Positions 51,666-59,622 of a DNA stretch of 64,000 nt are shown one piece after another. This DNA is from Methanoregula sp. UBA64. GTDB taxonomy: Archaea; Halobacteriota; Methanomicrobia; Methanomicrobiales; Methanospirillaceae. How positions within the stretch are numbered: the stretch's first letter is position 1; every line of letters starts with the position of its first letter. Location of the stretch: positions 1-64,000 of the forward strand of contig NZ_DAQC01000005.1 in assembly GCF_002502735.1 (NCBI RefSeq), written 5' to 3'. The notes beneath the pieces were generated by a model. That model was given only the letters and a program-made list of their open reading frames with translations, had not been told where the DNA came from and ran no database searches. The position numbers and the translations under genes were made by a program.

Positions 51666-51686
51666 CTCCACTGGAAATAAAGGGGT
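51666..51686 (+). repeat. ORB-like element 3
   Basis: Reads CTCCACTGGAAATAAAGGGG then T, opposite in orientation to elements 1 and 2 and closest to the archaeal ORB consensus. Confidence 0.65.
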
Positions 51687-51795
51687 AGCCCCTGCAGGAA
51701 TATCAGCGGGAATACCAGTCGGACATTTGCATGTTTTGTGTTGTTCTGGTATCAGCGTTACAAACGTCTTTTAATGCGAGTTCAGCGCTAAACCT

Positions 51796-52290
51796 ATGAT
51801 CATGAAGCCGGAGCATCTTTCAGAGCTGGCGATCAGCTGTGCGGTAATTACGGTGTCCACCTCCCGGACAAAGGAGACCGATACCAGTGGAAAAACCATC
51901 CAGGAGATCCTTACCCAGGCACATCTGGAAGTCCGGCATTATGCAGTAATTCCCGATGATATCGGAGCAATCAGGTTCGAGGTGCTTCTTGCTGCAAAGA
52001 CCTGCAACTGCATCATTGTCAACGGCGGCACCGGGCTGACCCACGATGACTGCACCATCGAAGCTGTCTCTCCCCTGCTTGAGAAAAAGATCGACGGGTT
52101 TGGCGAGCTCTTCCGGCTCAAAAGTTTCGAGGAGATTGGGACTTCCACCATGCTCTCCCGGGCCATTGCAGGGACTATGAAGGGAAACGTTATATTCTGT
52201 ATCCCGGGATCCACGCCTGCAGTAACCCTTGCTGCAAAGACCCTGATCGTCCCGGAGATCCGGCACATCCTCTCCCACGCGAACAAGTAA
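51796..52290 (+). CDS. moaB: Molybdenum cofactor synthesis protein MoaB
   Basis: MoaB/MogA-type enzyme, which adenylates molybdopterin before molybdate or tungstate insertion. The 164 residues carry the AVITVSTSR opening, IVNGGTGLTHDDCT near 74-87 and FCIPGSTPAVTLA near 135-147, the nucleotide-binding signature. Formylmethanofuran dehydrogenase needs such a cofactor in methanogens. ATG at 51796 is used; an in-frame ATG at 51802 is as likely. It is expressed away from the origin region, with its promoter presumably in the region overlapping the last ORB. Confidence 0.9.
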   Translation: MIMKPEHLSELAISCAVITVSTSRTKETDTSGKTIQEILTQAHLEVRHYAVIPDDIGAIRFEVLLAAKTCNCIIVNGGTGLTHDDCTIEAVSPLLEKKIDGFGELFRLKSFEEIGTSTMLSRAIAGTMKGNVIFCIPGSTPAVTLAAKTLIVPEIRHILSHANK

Positions 52291-52986
52291 CGGGATCGGC
52301 CTCCCTTTTTTCATCTGCTGCATTCCCGACACCCCCATTTTGAACGGTGGCGCGGATTTTTGTTGTGTCTTTCCTGCACCTTATGCACGCTGGTATTCAA
52401 GAATTCCCCATGAGGTACCCGGGTCACTCCGGTTGCAGGATTCCCTGTCCGGACCCCCGTCCCGGGCGGAGATCTAACCCGATCCTGCCTGACCCCCCCT
52501 TTGCTGCGCTGCAGGTTTTATTTAAAAAGCACCAGGAATCTTACATCGTAGAATTTTTAGCACGGATCTGGAAAGATCACAATCCGGGAGGGGGGGGTCG
52601 CGCCTGGTCCGGATCACCGGTTCACGCAGCTGTCGGGCAAGATCCTGGGGAGGTGCGGATCCTTGCACACACCTGCCGGGACCGTCGGATAAAAAACCCT
52701 GTACCTGCCTTTGTCCGACCCGGCCGGATGCCGGATCGATGTCTTTTGAGGAACTTTTGGACCCATCAAAAAGGGGGGGTCATGCCGTTTTTGGTGCGAC
52801 CCCCCGCATTGCACGATGGCAGCAGGTGTGGAAGAGATCGGGCTCCCGTCGGTGTGCCGAATCTTCCCGGCGCATGTCCCTCCCGGGACAGGTCCGGGAA
52901 AATCGATCCCGGAAACCACGCACGTCTCGTACGAATGAAAGTGTACCGGTCTTCCCCATTGACATAAAAAAAAGAATGTTAGGGAG
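52291..52986. other. Noncoding region with G/C tracts
   Basis: About 700 bases with no convincing gene; open frames on both strands lack coding character. The sequence has several G or C heptamers. TGACCCCCCCT occurs at 52490-52500 on the plus strand and again at 52772-52782 on the minus strand, with related G runs at 52591-52597 and C run at 52800-52805. Some AT-rich segments lie at 52515-52560. The end at 52970-52978 has AAAAAAAAG (T run for the minus-strand Cgi121 gene). Confidence 0.45.
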
Positions 52987-53511
52987 CTACTTGCTCACGT
53001 CCAGCAGCGCCACCCGCTCCAGCACCAGGTCGGTCAGGCACCCCGCACCCCCGGCTGCTGCAATCTCGTCCGGGGTAATATCGAAAAGCCGGGCAAGCCG
53101 GGCTGCCTTTTCCGGGGAGAGCTCCTGCGGGGGTTCCGGGACAAACGCCATACAGGCTGCAAGGTCCTGCCACGCTGCCGGGACATCCGGGCAGCAGCAG
53201 ACATACAGCCGGTTCTCCTTCTCATGGATACCAAAGGGCACCGCCATACTGCACTGCCGGGTGCCGGCAGCATAGAGGAGCGCTTCCATCTCGAACGAGT
53301 TGGCAATCATCGTGCCTTCTGCCTCGGCCCGGCAGGCAAGCCTGAGGGCCTTTTCTGCGTGAAGGCGGCCGGCGATCCTGTCTGCATCGAAACAGACGAT
53401 CCGGGTCCTGTGCCGGCCGGCTACGGCATGCACGCCGGAGAGGAACTCCTTCTTGTCCGTGATGGTTATAGTCGCATACCGGATCCCTGCAGAAAATTCC
53501 TGTTTTTCCAT
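52987..53511 (-). CDS. cgi121: KEOPS complex subunit Cgi121
   Basis: Subunit of the KEOPS complex that makes the t6A modification of tRNA; it contacts the Bud32 kinase and the tRNA 3' end. The 174 residues show the family pattern: RTRIVCFDADRIAGRLHAEKALRLA near 37-62 (read in parts), GTMIANSFEMEALLYAAGTRQ with the conserved Asn, Glu and Leu, MAVPFGIHEKENRLYVC, and ITPDEIAAAGG. ATG at 53511 gives MEKQEF; a GTG at 53523 overlaps the hel308 stop as GTGA. It follows hel308 and is likely co-transcribed with it. Confidence 0.83.
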   Translation of the reverse strand: MEKQEFSAGIRYATITITDKKEFLSGVHAVAGRHRTRIVCFDADRIAGRLHAEKALRLACRAEAEGTMIANSFEMEALLYAAGTRQCSMAVPFGIHEKENRLYVCCCPDVPAAWQDLAACMAFVPEPPQELSPEKAARLARLFDITPDEIAAAGGAGCLTDLVLERVALLDVSK

Positions 53512-53519
53512 TGTAAACG

Positions 53520-55688
53520 TCACCCGAACCGGAACAGGGTTGCCTGTCCGCCACCAGGCCGCTCTTTCTCCTCTGCGGCCGGGCCAGTACTCCTGTTCTT
53601 TGGCAGTATCTGGTCAAAAATCTGATCCGCGATCCCCTGCCCGAGGATCTTCACCACCTCTTCTTTCGGGTGTTTCCTGATCTCTTCGGGCGAGGTCAGG
53701 CCGTTATTGAAGAGCCTGCGGGCACGGACGCGCCCGATGCCCCGGAGCCGGACAAGGGGCAGGAGCTCGCGGCGGATCCCGTTCTTCATGCAGATCTCGC
53801 ATTCTGCAATCTGAGGGTAGAATTTCGGGGCAAACATCCTTGCCAGCTGGCTCGTTGCATGCAGCAGCCAGTTGATGCTCTCGACCATCCCGAACACGTC
53901 CCCCGGGCCCACACCGTACCGCTCGCAGATCTTCTCTTCAGGGAGCTCGTCGGTCCAGTCCGAGAGGAGCATCGCGGTCTTTACGGCCCGGTAATAGCCC
54001 TCCGCCTCATCATCGTCAAGGGGTGGCGGGAGCCAGAGGTCGCCTCCCCGGACCTCGAGCATCCGGGAGAGTGCCGGGAGATCGGCGTTCCTTGCGTACA
54101 GGGTCGGCATATCCGGGGTAGTGCAGATGAGCTGGACCAGACCGAGATCGGCGTACGTCTCCTGTTCCCGCAGGGTCGTGACAATCGCGGACGCGCTCCG
54201 CGGGTCGATATACCTCCGGGAGACCAGGGTCCCGAGCTCCGTTGAACCAATGTGCTCGCCGACCTCCACTACCATCTCTGCGGTGATCAGGAACTGGAGC
54301 GCCTCGTCGACAGCCCGGTGGATGAGCCGGCCCTGCTTGTGCTCGTGGACATAAAACGAGCGGTTCATAAAGTCCGAGAGCTCGCCCCGGGTTGCTGCAA
54401 AGCCCGAAGCGATCAGGGAGAGGACATGGGTATAGAGCGCGGTCGGTTCTGCGATCCGCGAGTGGACGTCCTCTGCCTCTGCCTCGATATAGACCTCGAA
54501 GAGCTCCGGCACCTGCTCGGCCTCTTTTGCGATCAGCACCGCCTCGCCGTACGGGTCGAGCCGGGGCCGGCCGGCCCGTCCTGCCATCTGCCGGTATTCA
54601 CTCACCGGGATCGGCTGCATCCCCTCGCCGGCCGAGAACCGGAGATAGTCCCGGACGATCACCCGGCGGGCAGGCAGGTTGAGGCCGGCAGCAAGGGTGG
54701 GTGTCGATGAGATACTTTTGAGCAGATTTTTGCGGAATGCCTCTTCCACAATGGAGCGCTCCTTCCGGCTTAAGCCCGCATGGTGGAAAGCGGCCCCTTT
54801 TGCCACGCAGGCGGCAAGCGTCTTTACCATCTCGGTCGGGGTGCCTTCAAGGAGCTTTTCCGCACAGGCGGCAAGTGCGGGGTCCTCGCTTTTGATCGCA
54901 CCGGCCGCCCGTTTCGCAAAGGCCTCCGCGTTCCTCCGCGAGGAGACAAAGACCAGGCACTGCCCGCCTTCTGCTATCGTGTCGAGGCAGAGGTTGAGGT
55001 CGTCGTAGTTCTTCGAGACCTGTTTTATGGGCCGCGTGCCTTCCGCAAACTGGATCCGGTTGTCGTAAAACACGCCCTGGCGGAGGTCCACCGGCCGCCA
55101 CGTACTCGTAACGAGTTCCGCGTCCAGCCACCCGGCCAGCACCTTCGGGTTTCCTATCGTTGCCGAGAGCCCGATCAGCTGCATGCCCGGGTTCCGGGAA
55201 CGCATCTTTGCGATCACCATCTCGAGCGTTGGCCCCCGGTCCGGGGAGTCGATCAGGTGGATCTCGTCTACGACAACAAGCGTGATCTCCGGGATCCAGC
55301 GGGCGCCGTTCCGCAGCAGCGAGTCCACCTTCTCGCTCGTGGCAACAATGATGTCGTTTTTCCCGAGCGCATCGTCACGCCGGTCCAGGTCGCCGGTCGA
55401 GATGCCCACCCGCACGCCCTTGTTGCCGAACTCATCGTATTTCTCCGAGGCAAGTGCCTTTAAGGGGACGATATAGAGGCATTTTCCCCCGGCGGCGATG
55501 TGCCGGTGCATCGCCATCTCGGCAATAAGCGTCTTCCCGCTCGCGGTAGGGATGGCGACCAGGAGGCTCTTCCCGTCCAGGAGCCCTTTTTCCACGCAGG
55601 CTGCCTGCGGCGGGTAGAGCTCGCGGATCCCAAGGCCCAGGTACTGTTGCTTGAGGGTATCGGGTATGGCAAGATCCGCTGTCTGCAT
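53520..55688 (-). CDS. hel308: ATP-dependent DNA helicase Hel308
   Basis: Superfamily 2 helicase that remodels stalled replication forks; 722 residues. Walker A is PTASGKT with Lys52, the DEIH box LVVVDEIHLID is near residue 140, SATIGNP near 175, and motif VI QMAGRAGRPRLDPYGEA near 355-371. A winged-helix and a ratchet domain follow (about 400-640), and RLRGIGRVRARRLFNNGL near 645 is the HhH-type end. All catalytic motifs are intact. It lies 112 bases downstream of the KH gene and directly before cgi121. Confidence 0.94.
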   Translation of the reverse strand: MQTADLAIPDTLKQQYLGLGIRELYPPQAACVEKGLLDGKSLLVAIPTASGKTLIAEMAMHRHIAAGGKCLYIVPLKALASEKYDEFGNKGVRVGISTGDLDRRDDALGKNDIIVATSEKVDSLLRNGARWIPEITLVVVDEIHLIDSPDRGPTLEMVIAKMRSRNPGMQLIGLSATIGNPKVLAGWLDAELVTSTWRPVDLRQGVFYDNRIQFAEGTRPIKQVSKNYDDLNLCLDTIAEGGQCLVFVSSRRNAEAFAKRAAGAIKSEDPALAACAEKLLEGTPTEMVKTLAACVAKGAAFHHAGLSRKERSIVEEAFRKNLLKSISSTPTLAAGLNLPARRVIVRDYLRFSAGEGMQPIPVSEYRQMAGRAGRPRLDPYGEAVLIAKEAEQVPELFEVYIEAEAEDVHSRIAEPTALYTHVLSLIASGFAATRGELSDFMNRSFYVHEHKQGRLIHRAVDEALQFLITAEMVVEVGEHIGSTELGTLVSRRYIDPRSASAIVTTLREQETYADLGLVQLICTTPDMPTLYARNADLPALSRMLEVRGGDLWLPPPLDDDEAEGYYRAVKTAMLLSDWTDELPEEKICERYGVGPGDVFGMVESINWLLHATSQLARMFAPKFYPQIAECEICMKNGIRRELLPLVRLRGIGRVRARRLFNNGLTSPEEIRKHPKEEVVKILGQGIADQIFDQILPKNRSTGPAAEEKERPGGGQATLFRFG

Positions 55689-55800
55689 CGGGATTACTCC
55701 GGAATTTTTTTCCTGTTCAATGAACCGTTTCCTGCCCGGGGCGATGAGGTTTGCCCTTTTTTTGTGGGCTGCATAAAAAAGCGAAAGGAGGGCGGGCCGA

Positions 55801-56346
55801 TCAGTAATAGTAACTGATCATGTCCTGCTTGGCCTCTTTCTTCTTCTTGTCTAAAAACGCAAAGACGTTCTCGTGGGGGACACCCTCGATGAGCATGTCG
55901 ATAGCCGCCCGGGCGACTTTCATCTGCTCGGGATACCCGATCAGGGCCACCGTGTGGCCGAAGACCGAGAGGTCGACGTCCGTCATGTTCTCGATCTGCT
56001 CCCGGGCCCGGCCGTCTTTCCCGATGATCCGGCCCCGGAGCCGGTCGAGCTGCTTGGGGTTGTCGGCTGCCCGTGAGAGGTCGATAATATCGAGGAGAAG
56101 GTCCTCGTCCTCGATCATCTCGAAGGCGCGCTGGGGGGAGAAGCCGGCATTGAGGGCGTTTATGATCTCAACGGCCCGCAGCAGCGGGATGGCGTTCTCC
56201 TCTGGTGCCTCCACCTTGACAAGGCCCTCCTTGCTGTCGATGGAGATGGTGGTGTGGGTCTTTGTTTCGAGCTCCTTTTTTGTCGCCCCGCCCTTGCCTA
56301 TCAGGACGCCAACCCTGCTTGTTGCAATTTTAAGTTCCTGTATCAT
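55801..56346 (-). CDS. KH-domain RNA-binding protein (Pno1/Dim2-like)
   Basis: Archaeal homologue of Pno1/Dim2, a small-subunit ribosome biogenesis protein. Two KH domains in 181 residues: the first has VGVLIGKGGATKKELE near 12-27, the second LRGRIIGKDGRAREQIEN near 103-120, each with the GxxG loop (GKGG and GKDG). The pairing of KH protein with Rio1 (next gene upstream on the same strand) is conserved among archaea and supports a role in 16S rRNA maturation. The C-terminus is lysine-rich (KKKKEAKQD). Confidence 0.9.
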   Translation of the reverse strand: MIQELKIATSRVGVLIGKGGATKKELETKTHTTISIDSKEGLVKVEAPEENAIPLLRAVEIINALNAGFSPQRAFEMIEDEDLLLDIIDLSRAADNPKQLDRLRGRIIGKDGRAREQIENMTDVDLSVFGHTVALIGYPEQMKVARAAIDMLIEGVPHENVFAFLDKKKKEAKQDMISYYY

Positions 56347-56428
56347 GGGTAAATCACCGTTCCGGCGGGCCGTTGTGCAGTCTTATTGCATGATGGAGGT
56401 AAATTCCTGGAGATGATGTTTGTGCGTG

Positions 56429-57208
56429 TCATGGCTGTGAAACATTCAGGCCGGTCACCGCGTTGAAGATCTCGTATTCCGTTTTTACGTCGCAGCCCTT
56501 CTTTTTGAAGAACCTGTTGATGTTGCGGATGTCCCGCATCAGGAACTGGAGGGCACGCGGGTGGTCGCGGGTGACCGACTGGCCCATATCGATGAGATAT
56601 GGTTGGTCATGGTACAATATATTGAACTCGCTTAAGTCACCATGCACGAGTTCTGCTTTCTTGTACAGCGTATCGATCATGCCGGTGATCGATGCATAGA
56701 CTGCTGCCGGGTCCTCAAGCTCCACATTCCTCAGCTGGGGATACGGGCGCTCGTTTTCGCCGAGAAACGACATGATAAGGATATTCCTGTCCCAGACCAG
56801 CGGCTCCGGCACGGGAAGCCCGGCCTCTTGTGCCCGGGCAAGGTTCGAGAACTCTTTTTTGGTCCAGGCAAAGACGAGTTCTTTTCTGGATTTCTTGACA
56901 TTGGTGAACCGGCGGTCTCCCTGGATATACGAGCTCATGGTGGTGAAGTTTGCCGACTGGATCCGGTAGATCTTGATGGCAACGGTCTCCTCGCCGCGAT
57001 CGGCTAAAAAAACGTTTGCCTCTTTGCCGGTGCTGATGGAGCCCCCCAGGGCAGAGAACCATTTCTTGTGGATAAGTTTGTAGAGGGCAAGGAGGGTGAC
57101 CTCGTCAAAGACATTTTCGCTTACCTTGACGGTGTCTGCGTCCTTGATCCGGATCCCCATCTCGGCGAGCCGCTGGTCAAAGGACTCCTCTTTTTTCTCG
57201 ATCTTCAC
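56429..57208 (-). CDS. rio1: Serine/threonine kinase Rio1
   Basis: Atypical kinase or ATPase acting in late small-subunit maturation. The 259 residues have GGSISTGKEANVFLAD (the flexible nucleotide loop) near 53-68, VAIKIYRI with the catalytic Lys near 75, FAWTKKEFSNL (helix C), LVHGDLSEFNILYHD near 188-202 with catalytic Asp, and YLIDMGQSV near 205 with metal-binding Asp. All kinase residues are present. It is 42 bases from tyrS and 82 from the KH gene, which often cluster with rio1 in archaea; the usual third partner, eIF1A, is not here. Confidence 0.92.
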   Translation of the reverse strand: MKIEKKEESFDQRLAEMGIRIKDADTVKVSENVFDEVTLLALYKLIHKKWFSALGGSISTGKEANVFLADRGEETVAIKIYRIQSANFTTMSSYIQGDRRFTNVKKSRKELVFAWTKKEFSNLARAQEAGLPVPEPLVWDRNILIMSFLGENERPYPQLRNVELEDPAAVYASITGMIDTLYKKAELVHGDLSEFNILYHDQPYLIDMGQSVTRDHPRALQFLMRDIRNINRFFKKKGCDVKTEYEIFNAVTGLNVSQP

Positions 57209-57250
57209 GGGCGGTTCCCTTAAAAATTATGTACCGGTATCCTTGTACCG

Positions 57251-58192
57251 TCAGCTGATATAGTCGCGCACCGGTGCAAGGATCTCGACCAGGCCCTCGC
57301 CGCAGGCTTTCTTGAGGTCGAGGGGGTGGATCTCCTTTTTCTCGTACGCGGCTTCGAGCTCCGTGTACGATGCGAAGGTCCGGTCGCCGCCGAACTTCTC
57401 GGGCCGCTTTATCGTGATCTCCGGGAGCCGGGGGAAGATGTGGTGCTGGAAGATCTGGAGGACCGGGTTCTCTGCTATCTCCGGCGGGCAGAATGCCTTC
57501 TGGCACTTCTTTCTTATCTCATCTTCGCTGTCGGCGACCGAGATGTAGTTGCCCTGCGAGGAGGACATCTTCTTCCCGTCAAGGCCGTTTAAGATCGGCG
57601 TGTGGATGCAGACCGGGGAGGGGTAGTTGAAGTTCGGGAGGTGCTCGCGGGCGAGCATGTGGATCTTTCTCTGGTCGATCCCGCCGACCGCGGCATCCAC
57701 GCCGAGCATGGCGATATCGGCCATCTGCATGATCGGGTACACCATCTGCGAGACGGTCGGGTGGTCCATCTGCCGGCCCACCTCGTCCATGCTCCGGGTT
57801 GCCCGGGCAAGGGTGATCTGCTGGGAGAGCTGGTGGACAAGGAGTTCGTAGTCCCGGTTGAGCTGGAGATCGGAGCCGAGCACGTATCGTACGTTTTTCA
57901 GGCCGAGTCCCTCGAAACAGCGGCGGTTGTAATCGGCAAGCTCCCCGACTTTCTCAAGCGTCCCTTTCCGGTTCAAAAAGGCGTGGAGGTCGGCCAATAG
58001 CACCGTGACCTCGAAGCCCGCAGCCTGGAGGTCGACTAACTTATTGACGGTAACAAGGTGGCCAAGGTGGATCTCCCCGCTCGGCTCGTACCCTGCATAC
58101 ACTTTTTTTTCGGGCCGGGCGAGGAGGGCGCGGAGCTCGTCTTCGGTGACGATCTCGACGGCGTTTCTCGTGGCCCGTTCAAACGCGTCCAT
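57251..58192 (-). CDS. tyrS: Tyrosyl-tRNA synthetase
   Basis: Charges tRNA-Tyr; archaeal/eukaryotic-type class I enzyme of 313 residues. YEPSGEIHLGHLV near 34-46 is the HIGH motif, ARATRSMDEVGRQMDHPTVSQ near 135-155 (parts) forms the tyrosine pocket, and GKKMSSSQGNYI near 209-220 is the KMSKS loop. A start at ATG 58192 is preferred to the longer frame because MDAFERATRNA fits the family. It starts 25 bases after the gap stop. Confidence 0.94.
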   Translation of the reverse strand: MDAFERATRNAVEIVTEDELRALLARPEKKVYAGYEPSGEIHLGHLVTVNKLVDLQAAGFEVTVLLADLHAFLNRKGTLEKVGELADYNRRCFEGLGLKNVRYVLGSDLQLNRDYELLVHQLSQQITLARATRSMDEVGRQMDHPTVSQMVYPIMQMADIAMLGVDAAVGGIDQRKIHMLAREHLPNFNYPSPVCIHTPILNGLDGKKMSSSQGNYISVADSEDEIRKKCQKAFCPPEIAENPVLQIFQHHIFPRLPEITIKRPEKFGGDRTFASYTELEAAYEKKEIHPLDLKKACGEGLVEILAPVRDYIS

Positions 58193-58217
58193 TAAAAAGA
58201 ATGGGATATGGAGGGAG

Positions 58218-59249
58218 TTAATGGTTGTTCTGGATGGGAACAAAGTGCAGGGCGTCGTTGGTGAGTTTTATGGATGCAGCGCCGTCTTTTGCAAGACCTG
58301 CCATCGCGCGGATCGCGTCCACGTTCTCGACTACCACATCGGCCTCCTGGTGGATGGCCTGGAAGAAGCAGAGCTCGTTCTTCTCGGCATAGATCGAGTC
58401 CTCGAAGATGCAGTTCTCGTACAGGTCGGCCCGCTGCCGCCCGAGGTCCATGGCAAACTCCTTGAGTTCCGCGGTGCTTTTTATCCCGGCGGTCTTCTTG
58501 ACGAGGCCCATCCGTGGGTGGTTTTTGATAAGCTCGATCACGTTCTCGCGGTTCACCGGTTTTTTCGTGGTGATCCGGATCGCGTGCATGTGCATCATCG
58601 TGGTCGGGACGATCATTGCCATCGTGGTGATCGAGATGTGGGGGAGCACGGTCTGGACATCGGGGCCGTGGTGGCTCGGGACCGTTACCGGGTCGAGGAC
58701 CACGGCATCGATCGGTCCCTTCTTGATCTCGCCGGGGTCCGATCCGCGCCGGACCATGATCGCGTGGACGTGCTCGACGCCGAATGCCTTGTCTACTTCG
58801 TTGATGATCCGGCACAGGCCGGTGGTGTTGCAGGAGACCACCCGGACGAACTGCCGGCCGATGGCGTCCTTGAAATTGCAGGACGAGTTAAAGGAGAACC
58901 CGGCTACTTCGTGGTCCTCGCCGCCCTGCCAGAGCGCCTTTTTCCCCAGTTTCTCGTAGAGCGGTTTGTTGGTCGCCCCGACATCCCCGGGTGTCGCGTC
59001 CACGATCACATCGGCCGCTTTGCACATGTCCTCGACCGAACCGGCAACCGTGAGGCCTGCTTTCTCGAACGCCGCCTTCTTTGAAATATCCGCAATGTAG
59101 AGGGGATACCCGCGCTGCTTTGCAATAAAAGCCTCAGCATTCGGGCGGGTCTTGGAGACGCCGATCACTTTCATGTCCTTCTGGGCTGCAACCGCATCGG
59201 CGACACGCTTCCCGATGGTACCGTACCCGTTGATGGCAACCTTGATCAT
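58218..59249 (-). CDS. gap: Archaeal glyceraldehyde-3-phosphate dehydrogenase (type II)
   Basis: Oxidises or forms 1,3-bisphosphoglycerate in gluconeogenesis. The 343 residues match the archaeal type II enzyme. VAINGYGTIGKRVADAV near 4-20 is the Rossmann loop; RVVSCNTTGLCR near 136-147 has the catalytic Cys140; LPHISITTMAMIVPTTMMHMH follows, with histidine in the active site. Type II enzymes are usually dual for NAD and NADP. The gene is the first of a minus-strand series (gap, tyrS, rio1, KH), with an AT-rich region upstream. Confidence 0.93.
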   Translation of the reverse strand: MIKVAINGYGTIGKRVADAVAAQKDMKVIGVSKTRPNAEAFIAKQRGYPLYIADISKKAAFEKAGLTVAGSVEDMCKAADVIVDATPGDVGATNKPLYEKLGKKALWQGGEDHEVAGFSFNSSCNFKDAIGRQFVRVVSCNTTGLCRIINEVDKAFGVEHVHAIMVRRGSDPGEIKKGPIDAVVLDPVTVPSHHGPDVQTVLPHISITTMAMIVPTTMMHMHAIRITTKKPVNRENVIELIKNHPRMGLVKKTAGIKSTAELKEFAMDLGRQRADLYENCIFEDSIYAEKNELCFFQAIHQEADVVVENVDAIRAMAGLAKDGAASIKLTNDALHFVPIQNNH

Positions 59250-59589
59250 ATACCGAATCTGTAGGAACGATATGAGATAAAGATTGCTTGTTTTTAGTGA
59301 AGGGAACCGTACGGTCCGGTTTTTTAAAGAGATGAGAGCTCATTTGCGCTCTATGGAAATCTCATAAACGAGATATGCAGCCCCCCCTCTTGCGCCACCA
59401 GTCCCCCGAAGGGGGACGGGGCGCACATGCGATGCCTCCATATTACCTGAACATGAAAACGATCCACTGGACGGGCAGTAGCGGGTTGCGATTCAGGCGC
59501 TGATCCGGGATTTGATGGGGATGGATTAGGACTTTTTGTGGCAAGATCCTGTTCCTATCCTGCCAGTCCATGTATCCAACGCAAATTAA
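59250..59589. other. Noncoding region with hairpin, left flank of AT-rich island
   Basis: About 340 bases without a recognisable gene between gap and the AT-rich membrane-protein gene. At 59392-59424 lies a strong stem-loop: GTCCCCC (59401-59407) pairs with GGGGGAC (59411-59417) over a GAA loop, and outer GCGCC/GGCGC extend it. ATCTC/GAGAT at 59359-59374 forms a smaller stem. The remainder shows no clear promoter apart from the gap TATA area around 59275-59285. Confidence 0.5.
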
Positions 59590-59591
59590 AA

Positions 59592-59599
59592 TTTATAAA
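59592..59599 (+). promoter_or_regulatory. TATA box of the AT-rich membrane protease-like gene
   Basis: TTTATAAA sits 24-31 bases before the ATG at 59623, so the message is probably leaderless. Confidence 0.55.
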
Positions 59600-59622
59600 T
59601 TATAACAATATAATCAAGGCTT

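Larger units (their letters stand above)
51196..51795. other. Probable chromosomal replication origin (oriC) with ORB-like repeats
   Basis: Noncoding AT-rich region directly beside orc1/cdc6. Three sequences match the ORB pattern (TTCCA..GGAA plus AAAGGGG): inverted at 51266-51286 (CCCCCCTGCTTCCTGTGGAA) and 51435-51454 (CCCCATTGTTTCCTGTGGAA), and forward at 51666-51686 (CTCCACTGGAAATAAAGGGG). The G-rich ends face outward from an AT-rich stretch at about 51455-51575, the candidate unwinding site, which also contains the hairpin CACATC/GATGTG at 51534-51551. An ATACCAG/CTGGTAT inverted repeat lies at 51712-51752. Confidence 0.72.

Noticed and set aside
52347..52967. 206-codon open frame in the gene-free region
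   Set aside because: Low-complexity composition and no conserved segments; it crosses the G/C tracts and lacks a ribosome-binding site.
59401..59417. CRISPR-like palindromic repeat
   Set aside because: Single copy with no repeated unit or spacers; no cas genes in the window.
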